NCBI RefSeq assembly: GCF_001039355.2
Contig: NW_019775746.1
Location: 1,512,524-1,576,523, forward strand
DNA length: 64,000 nucleotides
From: Lingula anatina
Lineage: Eukaryota; Brachiopoda; Lingulata; Lingulida; Lingulidae
Direction of reading: 5' to 3'
Positions 12,178 to 24,199 of the stretch are shown one piece after another. The notes beneath the pieces are model-generated. The model searched no databases, had not been told where the DNA came from, and saw nothing but the letters and a program-made list of their open reading frames with translations. Each line of letters starts with the position of its first letter. Within the stretch, counting starts at the first letter, position 1. A program made the translations under genes and the position numbers.

Positions 12178-15100
12178 TCAGGTGCAGTCGGGGATACTGG
12201 TTGACGGCTTCCAGTCCCCCTGCGGAGAACAGACAAAAAACTGCCCCACTACGGGCGAGGTATATCCACTGTTGCAATGAAAATAACAATATTTTCTGAA
12301 TCCCCAGTATGAACATTCTATTTTGCCGTTAGCTGGGGACCGCAGCTCAGGGCAACTTGCGTGGTTTCCTGAAAAAAAAAAAAAGATATTATTTCCTGTG
12401 GTACAAGTTTGCGACATCAAAATGCATTTCTCTGTCGTTGCAGAGTCCACAAAGAATAGTTTGAGAATTTCTTCGCTTACTTTAATTGATGGTAATTTTC
12501 TCAAAAGGTTTTGAAAAGGGGTGCTTTAGCGATTAATGGAACATTTCTGAGATTTTCATGAAATTGCTTCTTAGGCTATGTTAAAGCTCTAACACGCACA
12601 TGTGCATCATTATAACGACTGCTGGCGTTTATAGAAAGAAAAATAACCCAAGGCAGTATACTGTATTTTTGAATTAGGACACAATAATAAATTCGAGTAA
12701 TTAGATCTAGTGAAAAAGTCACAAAGAAAACTTGTAACTTACTGTGTTTGACTTTCACCCTAAATGAACAGGTGTTCGTGTTTCCACTGCCGTCTGTTAC
12801 GGTAAATCTCGCCCAGTAAACTCCAACAGGAAACAGTTGACCATCAGGTATATTGTCAACTATACTGAAGTGTCCAGAGTTGTCGGATATACCCAGGTCG
12901 TTCCAGGTCACCTGAATTTTGCACAATGAATGTAAGTACCATGAATTTGAGAATCCTCTGCAAACTGCCACTCTGTGGCGCCACCTACAGTTTAGTCCTT
13001 TTCTTATGGAGAATTCGAAACTGGAGTAGTTTTACAAAAGAACGTCAAAACGCAAATGTCGGTCTAAACTTCGAGATAAAGCAAGAAAAAAAATCAATGG
13101 CGAACCAAGATGGTTCTGTTATGATTCAAATAAATGAAATAATTCACTTTTTTCTCTAAACAGATATTATTCGATAAAGTTTTTGATCAAAATTAATTTT
13201 AATGGCTCTTGCAGTGTTTTCCTAAATTGAAGAAAACCAACATTTTTGGTCTCAACGTACAATCAACTTTCGGTGTTTTAAGTTTAAAAATTCACCTAAA
13301 TCTTTATTTTCACAATAAACAAATGGAAATGAATGATGCCAACCATCTCATATAAAGTAATAACAAGGTCAGTGAACTATATGTATTTGTAGAAGAGATT
13401 GTAATTCAACAATGAAATATCGTTTTAGCCGTAGCCATAGCAACAATTATTTATGAGAAGGGACAATGCTGGTTTGGGACCAAGCTGTATTGCTGAGCCA
13501 AAAATGTAGGAAATCGTTTTTTGAGTTGACATCACTATATTTGATTCTTTTAGACACTACTTTAAAAAGAACCGTGACAAACTTACCAACACTTTCCTGC
13601 CTTGTTCCACCTGCTTAGTTATCGGCCCAGGACAGTTTCTTATGGTGGGTTTTTCTTTATCTGGCAAATAGAAATGCTTGATATACTCTATCCATATCTT
13701 GTTATATGGATCATAGATTTTGCAAGGTTTGATTCTTCAGTGCATTTACTGTGGGACAAAAAGATCCATCCTTTAACGAGGGATCTTTATCTGACCAAAA
13801 CAGACACCAAAGCTGCCTGTCACGTAGAGAACATAACAATAAATGCACAATTTTAACTATTAGCCTATATGACTTTAATCTTTGAAGATCCCCGACAACG
13901 TATTTACGATGCTGTAAACGGAACGTGAATTTAGTCTTGTTAATTTCTTCTTTTTAGTGAAATTAAAGAATTAAACTCCATCGCCCCCCCCCCCAAGAAA
14001 GATTGAAAGAAATTAAAGGAAAAAAGGAAGGTAAAAAAAAAAAAAAAATAGGCTTTAAGGCATATCAAAACGTAAGACAGCAAAAACGAATTTTCCGGGA
14101 ATTTTCAGTGATTTTCCCGTTATTGAAAAAAATCAATGAAAAAATTCAATCTATAGACCCCTGTCCCTGTTCTAAATCTCCACTTTTACTGTCCATTACG
14201 AGAATGACTTAACATTTAAAAACTTATAACTGTAAAACGATTTTATAGGTCGTAATTCTGTGAACGGTTTTGGTGATAAATGGAAATGTGAGGAATTGAA
14301 TTTTCCAGAAAATACAAACTTCTGTCATATAAGTCTGTCAGTTTTTTCGTGCATTTAACCGCACCTTGTATAACCACAGTGACATTACACTGAGCTGTGT
14401 TGCCACTGTCGTCTGTCACAATGAAAGTCACAACATGGACGCCGATCTCAAATGTCCGCGGACCCGGCCGTGTGCCGCTGATGAGGCGTGCGTTAACGTT
14501 ATCCGCGTACGCCACATTGTTACTAAGGTCCACTACCGCTTCTTTTTCTCCCGCTGAGGCTCGGGCGGTTATTTCGCTTGGACACTGACTGAAATAGGGG
14601 GGCTCTGTATCTGAAACATGAAAAGAAGACCGCTCCTGTGCTGACGATAAGAAATATGATGCTGACAGGCAATCTTGGAAGTCACATATCACAGCGGTTT
14701 ACCTCCAATATTTCGATGTCTAACAGAACATCTTCATCAGGAAATATTGAAGAAATATTATTTTATTCTTATAACAGTTTTTTGTTTTTATAAGCCTCCT
14801 TGGGTAATTCGGAGAGCATTTTGTAGTATCTTTAAACTAGTCACGTTTTTAGCTCGTGATAGCTGCAAGCTGTAAACATGGTATTTACCTTTGCACGTTT
14901 TTCCATCTGGTTGAAGTGTGAATCCCGTTGCTAGGCAACCACATTCAACTCCACCAATAGTGTTAAAGCAGTCTTGGTCACAGCCACCATTGTAAACAAG
15001 GCATTCGTTTTTATCTACAAGAATATTGCTTTTTTTTGTAACGGATTATGAAAAAGGGTTTGGTATAGATTTACTATTTTTTTCATAAAGTAATAGACGT

Positions 15101-18100
15101 AATATTGGAAACTTAGAACGGAGTGAAGAACTGGTGCAAATATCTAATGATAGGCCTACAAGTAATTATTTATGAAATTGAGACAAAATTTAATTTTTTT
15201 TTATAAAATAATAAACTTGAAAATGAAAGGTATTGTAAACCAATTGATCGTAACACATATATCTTCTTTGCTTATGGCACATGCATTCTATGGCAAATGA
15301 TGCCTACCTCTACATGATATCGTTCCTTGCTCCCATATGCCATGTTCATTGCATTCAAGAACGGGGTCATCTGTAGATTCAAACCCGGGAAGGCACTCCT
15401 GGTCGCAGATGGCGCCTGGCGTAAATGGCGGGTTTTCTTTGCACGTGACATTGCCATTCTGAGGCTTAGGTGGTGATGGGCAGTGAATGGTGATATTATC
15501 TGACGGAGTAAAATTGAAGAAAAAAAGTCGATAGTAGCAATGGAGAAATATTTTATTCAAGTTTAAAATATAATTTCTAAATAACCTAAAATGGCAAAAA
15601 AGTGGTTTTCTTTGAAATGCAGCTGTGTTACTGGGTGATTTCCTTTTACAAATAAGATGCGCTGATACAATGTAAGACCTTATTCATCTCATAAGATAAA
15701 AAAAAAATACAGCTGTGTTACTGTATGATTTATTTCTACAAGATGTGCTAATTAGACTTCGTCATCTCATGCGATAAATAATTCAGATGTCTGCCACATT
15801 CAGACACAACTAAATAGAAATCAATGTAAATGTTTCTTTAGCTCTATACTCGCACCTGCACACCGGAGACCATCGTTACTCAGTACTCGTGAAGGAAAGC
15901 AGGCACACCTGTAGCCGCCTTCCTCGTTTATACACACGTCTTCACAGCCGCCATTGTTCACTCCGCATTCGTTTATATCTGAAATTATTGGACGGTAGGT
16001 CACTAAAATATATACCTAGCGTTTTATTTTCATTGAAGTCTCCCTCAGGTGGATTTATTATAAATTATCCATAATTGTTTTGCTTGTTTTGCATTTCTTT
16101 CGTTGCAAACGAGATTTAGTACCGCCATTAAAACATCTATATATATGCGTAATGTGGCATTCCACTGTTCTTTACAACCTTCAAATATTACATCCTTTAA
16201 GATGTCAATCAATTAAATTTCATGATTATGTCAGCTAGTTTCCTCTTAATCATAAAACCAGTATCTCTACTGCGAGAATTTCTAAAAAAAAACAAAAAAA
16301 AAAAAAAAAAAAAAAAAACAAAAAAAAAAAAAAAAAAAAAACTTAGAACTAAAAAAACAGGATAAGAGGTTAAGAAATGGCAACATTTGTCAGTACCTGT
16401 ACAGTTTCGCCCGTTCTGGTCCAGGACGTAACCCTCCATACACAAACACGTGGGGTCATATCGCCGGTCAAGTTGACTACAGTACTGCTCACACCCAAAC
16501 TTGGCGCAGTCTAATATACATTAAATATCAACTATGATACTGTCTTATTTTTTATCATTTCGATCTCTACTCAAAATATTCAGTGCTGAGAGTAGTGATT
16601 ATTATTTTGTATTTTTAAATATTTAAAACTGCACCAGGACGTCAATTTCATTACACAAATGTTTGTATCAGAAGGAACACCAAAATGTTCGCATAGGCCT
16701 AGATTTTACAAAATTACTTTGCACAGTTAAGCACCGTTTCACGAGTAAGGTAAACCTTATAAATCATGTCGTGCAGTGCAATTTTTTAAAGTATAGAAGA
16801 GCAAAATGATTCTCATAATAATAAAAATCCATGATACGTCCTGAATTCGTCTAGACTTGTAATATTCAAGTACGATTTCTCATGCTTTTCAATTTTGTAA
16901 ATACTTACCAAGCGCGAGGTTTGTCTGGAAGAGAATACTATATTATATTATATTATATTATATTATATTATATTATATTATATATTCTTAAAACAACAGA
17001 CATTATTTACTCTTGAACTAAAAAAAAAAAATCCAGTAAAATAATGGGTCATCTAGAAAACATAAGTAACCATAGGTGGCGCTCTTTGTACCAGTTCATT
17101 GATGTTTCATTCAAGACGGGATTTACCATCTTGTAACATGGAACCTTGCAGCGTACCATTGTTGGTGACTCACCATCTGCGCCACTTATGTAGGTAACAC
17201 ATGGCAAAACTTAAAATCTCGGTTGTTCTTTTTGATTATAAGGTATTTGTCAAAAGATATAACTTCAAGTTATTATTTGAGCTATTCAGTGTGTTACTCT
17301 ATGTAGGGGGGCAAAGCGAACACGTTCATCTACCTTAGCTTAGGAGGAAAACTCATTCCTCATTCTCAAAACAACAAAGAAAACAACATCAAATTAACTA
17401 CAACATCAACAACAATAATAAACAGATAAATGACATAATCAGCAAATCGAACAAACCCAAGCAATTTCCCGCCCACGTGTCTTCGACCCTCGCCCCCACC
17501 ATTTACGACCTCCGCCGCTCGCCACACTGATGTGCACCCCCCCCCCCCCCCACCCACACACACACACACACACGGTCACCCCCGGTGCTACATTACCGTG
17601 TCTCGGATCCAGTCATAGTACTTGCCCAGGTTGGTGTACACTCCCGGATAGTGAACGTTGTTGCCGCAGTAGGAAGAGCCAAAACTCACAATTCCCACCT
17701 GTCGCCAAACCTCGCGTCCATTGACTGTAAAGTTGCAGGCCAAGGGTCCGCCAGAGTCTCCCTGGAAACAGCACATAATGCAGACAGACAGACAGACGAA
17801 TGTGAAAACATAGCGTCCTTGTTGGTGGTACAGTAACAACAACACGTTCTTGAAGGGATAACAACTGTTCGTTTCGGCCTAAAAATGGATGTTTTGTGGG
17901 CTAAACGACGATTTCTCCACACTTATCAATGGTTAACAAATCAACCATGACATTCAAAAATAGTCTATTAAAAAAAAAAGAAATTAAATTTATGTAATAA
18001 TCTCTTAAGAGATTATTACGGAGGTAAAACCATCTGTAAAGGCCCACATGGTCTGATTGCAAGCACTGCAGAATAAATGTGCTGTTTTGGTAGTAAAATG

Positions 18101-21100
18101 GAATTTATTGTTTCTGTTATTTGTTTACAATGTATTTATTGTGAAATATGAATCTCATGCGTACAGTTGTTATCCTTTTAAATACATACAAGTCACTGAG
18201 CAGAAAGACACTTTTCCACCACATTATCAGGAAAAGGTCCATTTTTTAAAAGCTGCATTTAGATAAACGCACACAATAAAGCATCCGAGTGACAATAAAG
18301 TTGGATATAAGGTCACGTGACTTACCCCACACGTGTCCTTGTTTTTAGCTGTGGCACATATCATGTCATCCGTTATCGGGAAACTATACCAGGAACTGGT
18401 TCTGCAGGCAGGGGTGGACATATAGTCCAGGTCCACTTCCTGTAGCTTCCTGCTGGACTGAAAAATAGCTGCAAAAATAGAGATAGTTTCGAAATAATTA
18501 TAAGGTTTTTTATTACGTTATGCCATGACCACTAAATACTCATCTAAGAACTATTTTGAATGCAGATGCTTATTCCATTTCAACTTATTTCAAGTTATCA
18601 AGAGCTGTAGACCTAATGAAAATTCTAAATGAAATATATACTTTTTTATAGTTATACACCATATGATTTTACGATATCATATTGAGAGAGAGAGAGAGAG
18701 AGAGAGTTACCCGGGTCCCCTATTGTATCCCCCCATCCAGCGACTTTACACTTGGTCCTGTCATCCACGATCTCCGTGTCAGCCGGCAGACATATGGGGC
18801 CTATGTCCTGACTGTAGGTGACGGGGGACGACAGCCGAAGTAAAGCCAGATCATTCCGCAAGTAGTCTGTGAAACGGTCTCTGCTGAATTGTGGATGGTC
18901 TATGATCTCGGCCACTGTTCTGTTCGCGTATCCAGGGTTTAGAAGCTTATTCTGTACGTCATGGACGGCAAAATGGACAGTGAACTCAGTTGGGAGCCTC
19001 TTTCGATATGGGCAATGTCGCAACCCGCTATGTCATGAAACAAAGGAAAGGTACAAGTATTAATCAAAATCATATTCTGACACACTGGCCCCCCCCCCCC
19101 CACACACACACACATGCACGCACGCACGCACGTACGCACACACGCAACACATATAAAGCACTATATAAGCCCATTTGTAAATTTAAACTCGTGACAAACC
19201 AGATATGAACAAACATGACATGCGTCTTGCTCTCCTACTAGTACAACATGGGAGCAAGCAGGATGGGCTTGAAGCTCAATGATTTTGTACTTACTTTGCC
19301 TGATAAAAATGTCCTTCGACTGGCTATTTGATGTATGTCTAATTGAAACGTAAATTCATGTTTATCGAATGTCTGTCGATAAACACATCCCTTTAAGCTT
19401 TAGGTCTAAAGAAATATTAATTACAAAAACGGCTCTTACCTTAATTTAATCTTCTTAATGTCTTATGTTTTATTCACAAATGGCTAATTCAATAATAATA
19501 ATAATAATAATAATAATTATTATTATTATTATTATTATCCCCCAATGATGTTACCTGGTATATACACAGTGTGCTGCCGTGAGCACCCACTGCGGTGATA
19601 TTAGACTTCCCCCGCAGAAACCACTACAGAATAATCCGTCAATTATCTCAATGTAAGTCATCCAAGGCCATATAAACGGCTCTGTTTCGATACCGCCAAT
19701 GATCCTTGAGGTAGTCTGTGGAATAAGACGCCTTGTCCTTGGAAGGTTTGGAAAGCCACAGGAAGCTAGATGATTAAATTCAAATTATATGATGCTATAA
19801 TAACTACAAATTCTAAAAATGATAAAAATAACTCTGGTGTGACAAATGGCAAAATGATAGCAAGTGTTCGTGTGGTATTCATATTTCATAATAAGTACAT
19901 TGTAAACAACTGATAGGAATATAATAAATTCTCTTTACCACGAAAACAGAGGTTACCCTATTCTGGAATCTGTACAATAGGTACAGCTAGGTTAGTTGAT
20001 CGCGGCTATTTGCGTTATAAACGGACATTAATTGCCAGGGAGGAACAGGAAGCAGCCTTGGAGCTGCTCGTTAATACATTTGAACGTCCATTTTTATATT
20101 TTACTGCTTTTTCAGTGTAAATATTTTTACCCGTGTTTTTCTTCCTGCTCTCCCCCATTACTGCTCCACCACTGTCCCTGCCCTTCCTTCTGCCCAGACT
20201 TCTGCCCCTTACTGCCCCCCTCCACTGCCTCCAGACCTCTGCCCCTTACTGCCCCAATCCACTGCCTCCATTATTCTGCACCTTACTTACCACCCTCACC
20301 TAATTGCTGCTGCCAGAAGTCTCCAAATGTCAAAAGTAGAATATTTTACGATATAGAACCAGGCTACGCATTGCAAATGCATACGCACGGTATTGTAGAA
20401 AAAAAAACGCAGATTATTTTTACCATCTTGTTTTTAACGCAAGCACGCAGATCACTTTTTTTACTACTCAGTTACTCAAGTTTTAGTTTCTACATGTAGG
20501 TCATTGGAAACAGCTAGGGGTTTCAGTACTTAGTAGCCCTGTACTCTAACTACGTAGGAGAAATGCTCTTATCATTTACTAGTGCAGACCATAAGCAGAG
20601 AGGAGGAATATCCATTGCAACAAAATCCCATGAAGTGTATCATAGAACGTTATTTACCAACAATAGAGACATTAGTATTGACAGTAGGCTACTCATGTGG
20701 CCAATTAAAAATGCAATTGTACTATAGACACGCAATATCAGTTTGACCGTTGCATTTTTTGTTGTAAGCTTTAACTCAGTCGATTGTTCACAGCGGAACC
20801 CCACTGTTTTTGAATAACCGCTCATGAACGATTGTGATCAATGAGAAATATTATAGCTTAAAGATGAGAATTTTTTTAATGCAGCGTACGTTAGTGGTGG
20901 CTTAATTAATTCTCGTATGTCATCGCCCATTATTCTTCCACCCTTCGTCCACTTCTATGGCCTGCCTAATATATATATATATATATACCTTCTTAGTAAT
21001 TAGAACTGTTCGACGACTTTATGTTGAAACTATGGGAGCATTTAGATAGACACATCGTACTAGTTGGGAGGGTCGTGCACTTGGCTTAACTGAATGACAC

Positions 21101-21395
21101 ACCTCGTCGAGCAGCTAAGGGGGTGGTTTACCAAAATTAATTTACCCCAGCTGCTCAAGGAACCTTGCCATACAGGTACATTTAAGCTGATTCCACTGAT
21201 TACACTTAGCGGGAATCCCCCATAGAGTTAAACCGACCAAACTAGTAGGACGTGCCTATCTGAATGGGTCTACAATTTCTAAGAATTACCTGGGTTGATG
21301 ATATCTCTCTTCGTGATTGCACGTTGTTCTACGTTATGTAGTTCCGATACGAAAAGCGCCAAAATGAAGGCTAGCGCGTCTCTCGTAACCACCAT
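12178..21395 (-). CDS. Secreted trypsin-like serine protease with C-terminal EGF/sushi/HYR tail (14 exons, 730 residues)
   Basis: Exons in transcription order: 21290-21395, 19555-19765, 18711-19027, 18326-18468, 17597-17761, 16909-16924, 16397-16510, 15856-15978, 15308-15499, 14889-15014, 14365-14610, 13587-13660, 12743-12911, 12178-12368. All junctions are GT-AG, phases agree, and the total of 2193 nt is a whole number of codons. The start [18 protein letters not shown] looks like a signal peptide. A Cys-containing propeptide leads to the activation site SRIIGG. His is in LTAAHC, Asp in RNDLALLRL and Ser in GDSGGP. Asp six residues before that Ser (KDTCGGDSGGP) predicts cleavage after Arg/Lys. 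After the protease domain come an EGF (exon 16397), a calcium-type EGF starting DINEC, a sushi domain, an EGF, two HYR domains ([24 protein letters not shown]) and a final sushi domain ending IPDCT. Complement-type proteases have the reverse order. The role, perhaps a haemolymph protease cascade, is inferred. Confidence 0.9.
16285..16341. repeat. Poly-A tract in protease gene intron
   Basis: Nearly pure A on the + strand, interrupted by single C residues, just downstream (in gene direction) of the EGF exon 16397-16510. Probably a decayed retro-element tail or simple slippage. Confidence 0.8.
16937..16982. repeat. (TATTA)n pentanucleotide repeat
   Basis: About nine TATTA/ATATT units. On the minus strand it ends about a dozen bases before the acceptor of the 16-nt micro-exon at 16909-16924, so repeat length could affect splicing of that exon. 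This is inference. Confidence 0.9.
17537..17574. repeat. C tract and (CA)n microsatellite
   Basis: A run of about 15 C followed by CACCC and (CA)n. It lies just after the donor of the exon that ends the protease domain (17597), inside the following intron. Confidence 0.9.
17854..18177. mobile_element. TTAA-type short element (MITE), inverted copy
   Basis: Diverged reverse-orientation copy of the element at 25606-25944. It opens with AGGGATAACAACTGTTCGTT, contains TCTCTTAAGAGATTAT in the middle, and ends GTACAGTTGTTATCCTTTT before TTAA at 18178-18181; the left flank is TTGA. It sits in the protease intron between exons 17597-17761 and 18326-18468 and is non-coding. Confidence 0.7.
18684..18707. 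repeat. (AG)n microsatellite next to a splice donor
   Basis: About 12 AG units. On the gene strand it is a CT run directly after the donor GTAAC of the protease exon ending at 18711. Confidence 0.9.
19085..19145. repeat. C tract and CA/CGCA repeats in protease intron
   Basis: A C run followed by (CA)n and CACG units, between protease exons 18711-19027 and 19555-19765. Simple sequence only. Confidence 0.8.
19491..19539. repeat. Palindromic (AAT)n(ATT)n microsatellite
   Basis: About eight AAT units run directly into about seven ATT units, forming a perfect palindrome of almost 50 bases about 15 bases from the donor of exon 19555-19765. It can fold into a cruciform or hairpin. Confidence 0.9.
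19855..19985. mobile_element. TTAA-type short element, partial and diverged copy
   Basis: Matches the left part of the 25606-25944 element in direct orientation, including ATTCATATTTCATAATAAG, CATTGTAAACAACT and TAGGAATATAATA, then ATTCTCTTTACCAC. The right end is missing. It sits in the first intron of the protease gene. Confidence 0.55.
20020..21020. other. Intron 1 of the protease gene, CT-rich tract, no gene
   Basis: The intron between the signal-peptide exon and the propeptide exon is about 1.5 kb. It holds a C/T-rich stretch (20140-20300) with repeated CTGCCCC(T/C)TTACTGCCC-like units, and a (TA)n run near 20968-20988. The 155-codon open frame over the C/T-rich tract is compositional and is not called. 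Confidence 0.6.
21028..21275. mobile_element. Short foldback element in protease intron 1
   Basis: Inverted ends: the left has GATAGACACATCGTACTAGTT, and the right read in reverse complement has GATAGGCACGTCCTACTAGTT. The centre (AATTAATTTACCCC) resembles the centre of the element at 125-345. It ends within about 15 bases of the splice donor at 21289. Confidence 0.55.
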
Positions 21396-23517
21396 GTTAA
21401 AAGGCAATAATGTTCTGAAACATCCTACACTTTTTAGCCGACTTTATGAGCACGATTCGTCTGTATCCGCGTTCTACTTTGTGGCTGATGGGAATGACCC
21501 CGTACCCGGATGTTATATACGATTGCAAGCACAACTTGTGTTGATTTAGTCACGCTTGCGTCCTGTTTTACTGGTAAATTTGTAATGGTAAAATCCCGGT
21601 TGATGATTGCATTAATATATTCCTCTTCAGGACACGATTTTCACCTCGTCCATAGCCGGATTTAAATGACCCCCTAGACTGTTGCACTGATGATACAGAT
21701 TATGAAGTTGACTGTTGCACTTGTGTCACTGCGCATCAATACCCTGTCATTATATTTTGAACAAGAGATTTAAATCTTAAAAAAATAAAAATAGTCTTCA
21801 AAAAAAAAAAAAAAATATAGCATTATGTTAATATTTAATGGTTGAACAATGGTTGAACAATGGTTGCATAACAAAGAGCTTCATTGCATTAGATGTGCCG
21901 GTTTTCATGCAAAGACACATCGGTGTCACACAGCACGAGGTCAATGAGGTCATCTGGTTTGCTGTGTCCCGTCCTCCCCGGTCAAGTGTCGTCTTGCAGC
22001 TTGAACTATCTTCTGCATAACTACCGAACATACCGCACGCTGCACGTAAAATTTTTCTTGTAGATAGATATTTGAATAGAATGAGGAATGAATACATAAT
22101 TTAATACCAGCTTTTTCTTTTTCATTGATTTTTATTGTATTAGATCATCATTATAAGAGGGAATCCTCTAACCAGGTACGAGTCGAGCAATAAATGAGTC
22201 GAAAGTAGAGAAAAAAAATTGTGGAAAATTTGGTTTGGAAATCCCGGTTATGATACCTTTAAGGATTGGAGAGGCCAAGAACACATAAGTCTTTTTTTAT
22301 AATGCAACATGTAAACGCGATCGTCTGCTGGAAATCAGTCTGTGACAGGACTCACCTCTTGCGGTGAAATTTCGGCAGAGATTGATCAAGACAAGACTAC
22401 CTTGAACGTGTGGAGCAGACGAAGTTTTATCCCTTAGCGGCCATTTTTTAAATTCATTGCCTATTTTTCATTTCAATAATTTATCATTTCCTTCACAGAT
22501 AAGCGTGTCTTTCCATTTAAATATGATCTGAGGTAAAACGGCTGTAAGAATGGTGCCTTTCAACACTGTTTTCTTGTTCATCACCAGGTATCCCTATTTT
22601 GGTAGTCGTGTCTATTAGCACGTACGGACAGTATTTGGAGCACGATAATAACAATATTTCAATAACAATAAGAGAAATTGAAGAATACACCAAGTTCACG
22701 CATGCTTATAATTAATCTTCATTAAGGAATTTTATGAAATAATTGTGGACACATTCCTCGAAGCTAGTACCTCAGAAGGAAAGAATGGATATGTTTATTG
22801 TAATTCAATGCAACATCTGCATTGGAACATGTTTTTTATTGAGACAAATAAATAAATAAATAAATAAATAAATAAATTAATTAATTAATTTAGGATAACC
22901 GAAGCGAACAATCAAAGACAGTTTCTGTAAATAATTTTGTTTTGCATCCTACGGACATCATGTTTAAAAGTGAATAACCTTTTTATCTTTTTTTAATTCG
23001 TCTACCGTTAATTATATATTCTGCAATATTTTTATCACTATAAAGTCTCATCTACACGACATGAAGCCCCCTCAACGTTACTTGGTTGAAAATGAAGAAA
23101 TGCAATAGAACTTTGTAATATAAATGGGATATCATTATGTGTACCTTGTTATACCGAGCAATCTTGAATTTGTTGATTTACAAAAGGCGCCTGTCTGACT
23201 CTCAAATTAATGGCCGTCACTTTATAACGACGATATTGTTGTTTTGCGTGCTTTGCTTCAATTTTTATGTTTGATGGTTTACATATAATTATATTCTGAG
23301 AGTATTATTTGTCTTGAAGGCTTGTGATACAAGAGAGTAGCAGTGAGGAGAACCGACGTGAATTACAATGAAATTGTAGCACTCCCTAAAACAAACGAAT
23401 CCCGGCTTTCTTTCAGTCCCAGAGAACTGCATTGTTAATTATTTGGCTAATGCACGATGAATCGGTATGTGTAATTCCAGTTAGCTGTCGCCAGAGTATG
23501 CTCCGTCTATTCACCAT

Positions 23518-23576
<59 letters not shown>

Positions 23577-24199
23577 TTTTGTTTGTTTATTTGTTTGTTT
23601 ATTTGCTTATTTATAGTTGTTTTATTACTTATGTCATGTTTTCAATATTTTGATTTCATTAGTTCAAGGAGGTAGGAAATGTGCATCGAGACATAGCTAC
23701 ATGTAGTTTGAAACTTAATTGTTCCTGTTTCTCTCATTAACTGTATAACTTTGAAATAGGGTATGCTCTGTTTAGTTTTACTTTTGAATTAAGCAAGCCG
23801 AAGGGAAAAAAATCAAAGAAGTCGACGTTATTTGTGTTATCTAATAAACTTGTTGGATCTAACAAACTACAACATAAAATTACATGTACATGGCTAAATA
23901 AAACAACAACAAAGAATGAAGGAAGCATTTTTTATTGAGAAAGATCGCAGATCCTTCACACAAACAGATACAATATAAATCTATGTCAAAAATGTATTTC
24001 AATACATTGTTTTATTTATTTACTTTAATTTTGTTTTACATGGAGAGCATTTAATGCTTTTAGCGCTTTGCCTCCATTTCTTTAACATTTTTTAAAAATA
24101 CATTGATCGGATTATAAAAATCCCGTCTAAAGAAAGCATTTTCCTCCCTCTGTTTTGTTTTCTGATGGCACTTCCTTGACCTTGACCTTGACCTGGCAG
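21396..24199. other. Intergenic, no gene recognised; two tetranucleotide microsatellites
   Basis: This 2.8-kb stretch separates the protease start from the 3' end of the Cys-rich peptide gene. It contains a (TAAA)n run at 22844-22890 and a long (TTTA)n run at 23515-23579. Open frames here are short and lack splice or composition support. Confidence 0.6.
24011..24016 (-). promoter_or_regulatory. Candidate polyadenylation signal of the Cys-rich peptide gene
   Basis: AATAAA on the minus strand, about 185 bases past the stop codon at 24200-24202, with an overlapping second AATAAA next to it. It is the first good signal downstream of the gene. Confidence 0.45.

Noticed and set aside
20032-20499. 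155-codon + strand open frame
   Set aside because: It runs through a C/T-rich low-complexity tract inside the first intron of the protease gene, and the composition explains it.
21828-22097. Minus-strand 89-codon Cys-containing open frame
   Set aside because: It has no signal peptide, splice sites or pattern, and an overlapping open frame of similar length exists on the other strand.
23432-23653. 73-codon open frame with repeated YLFI
   Set aside because: It is a translation of the (TTTA)n microsatellite.
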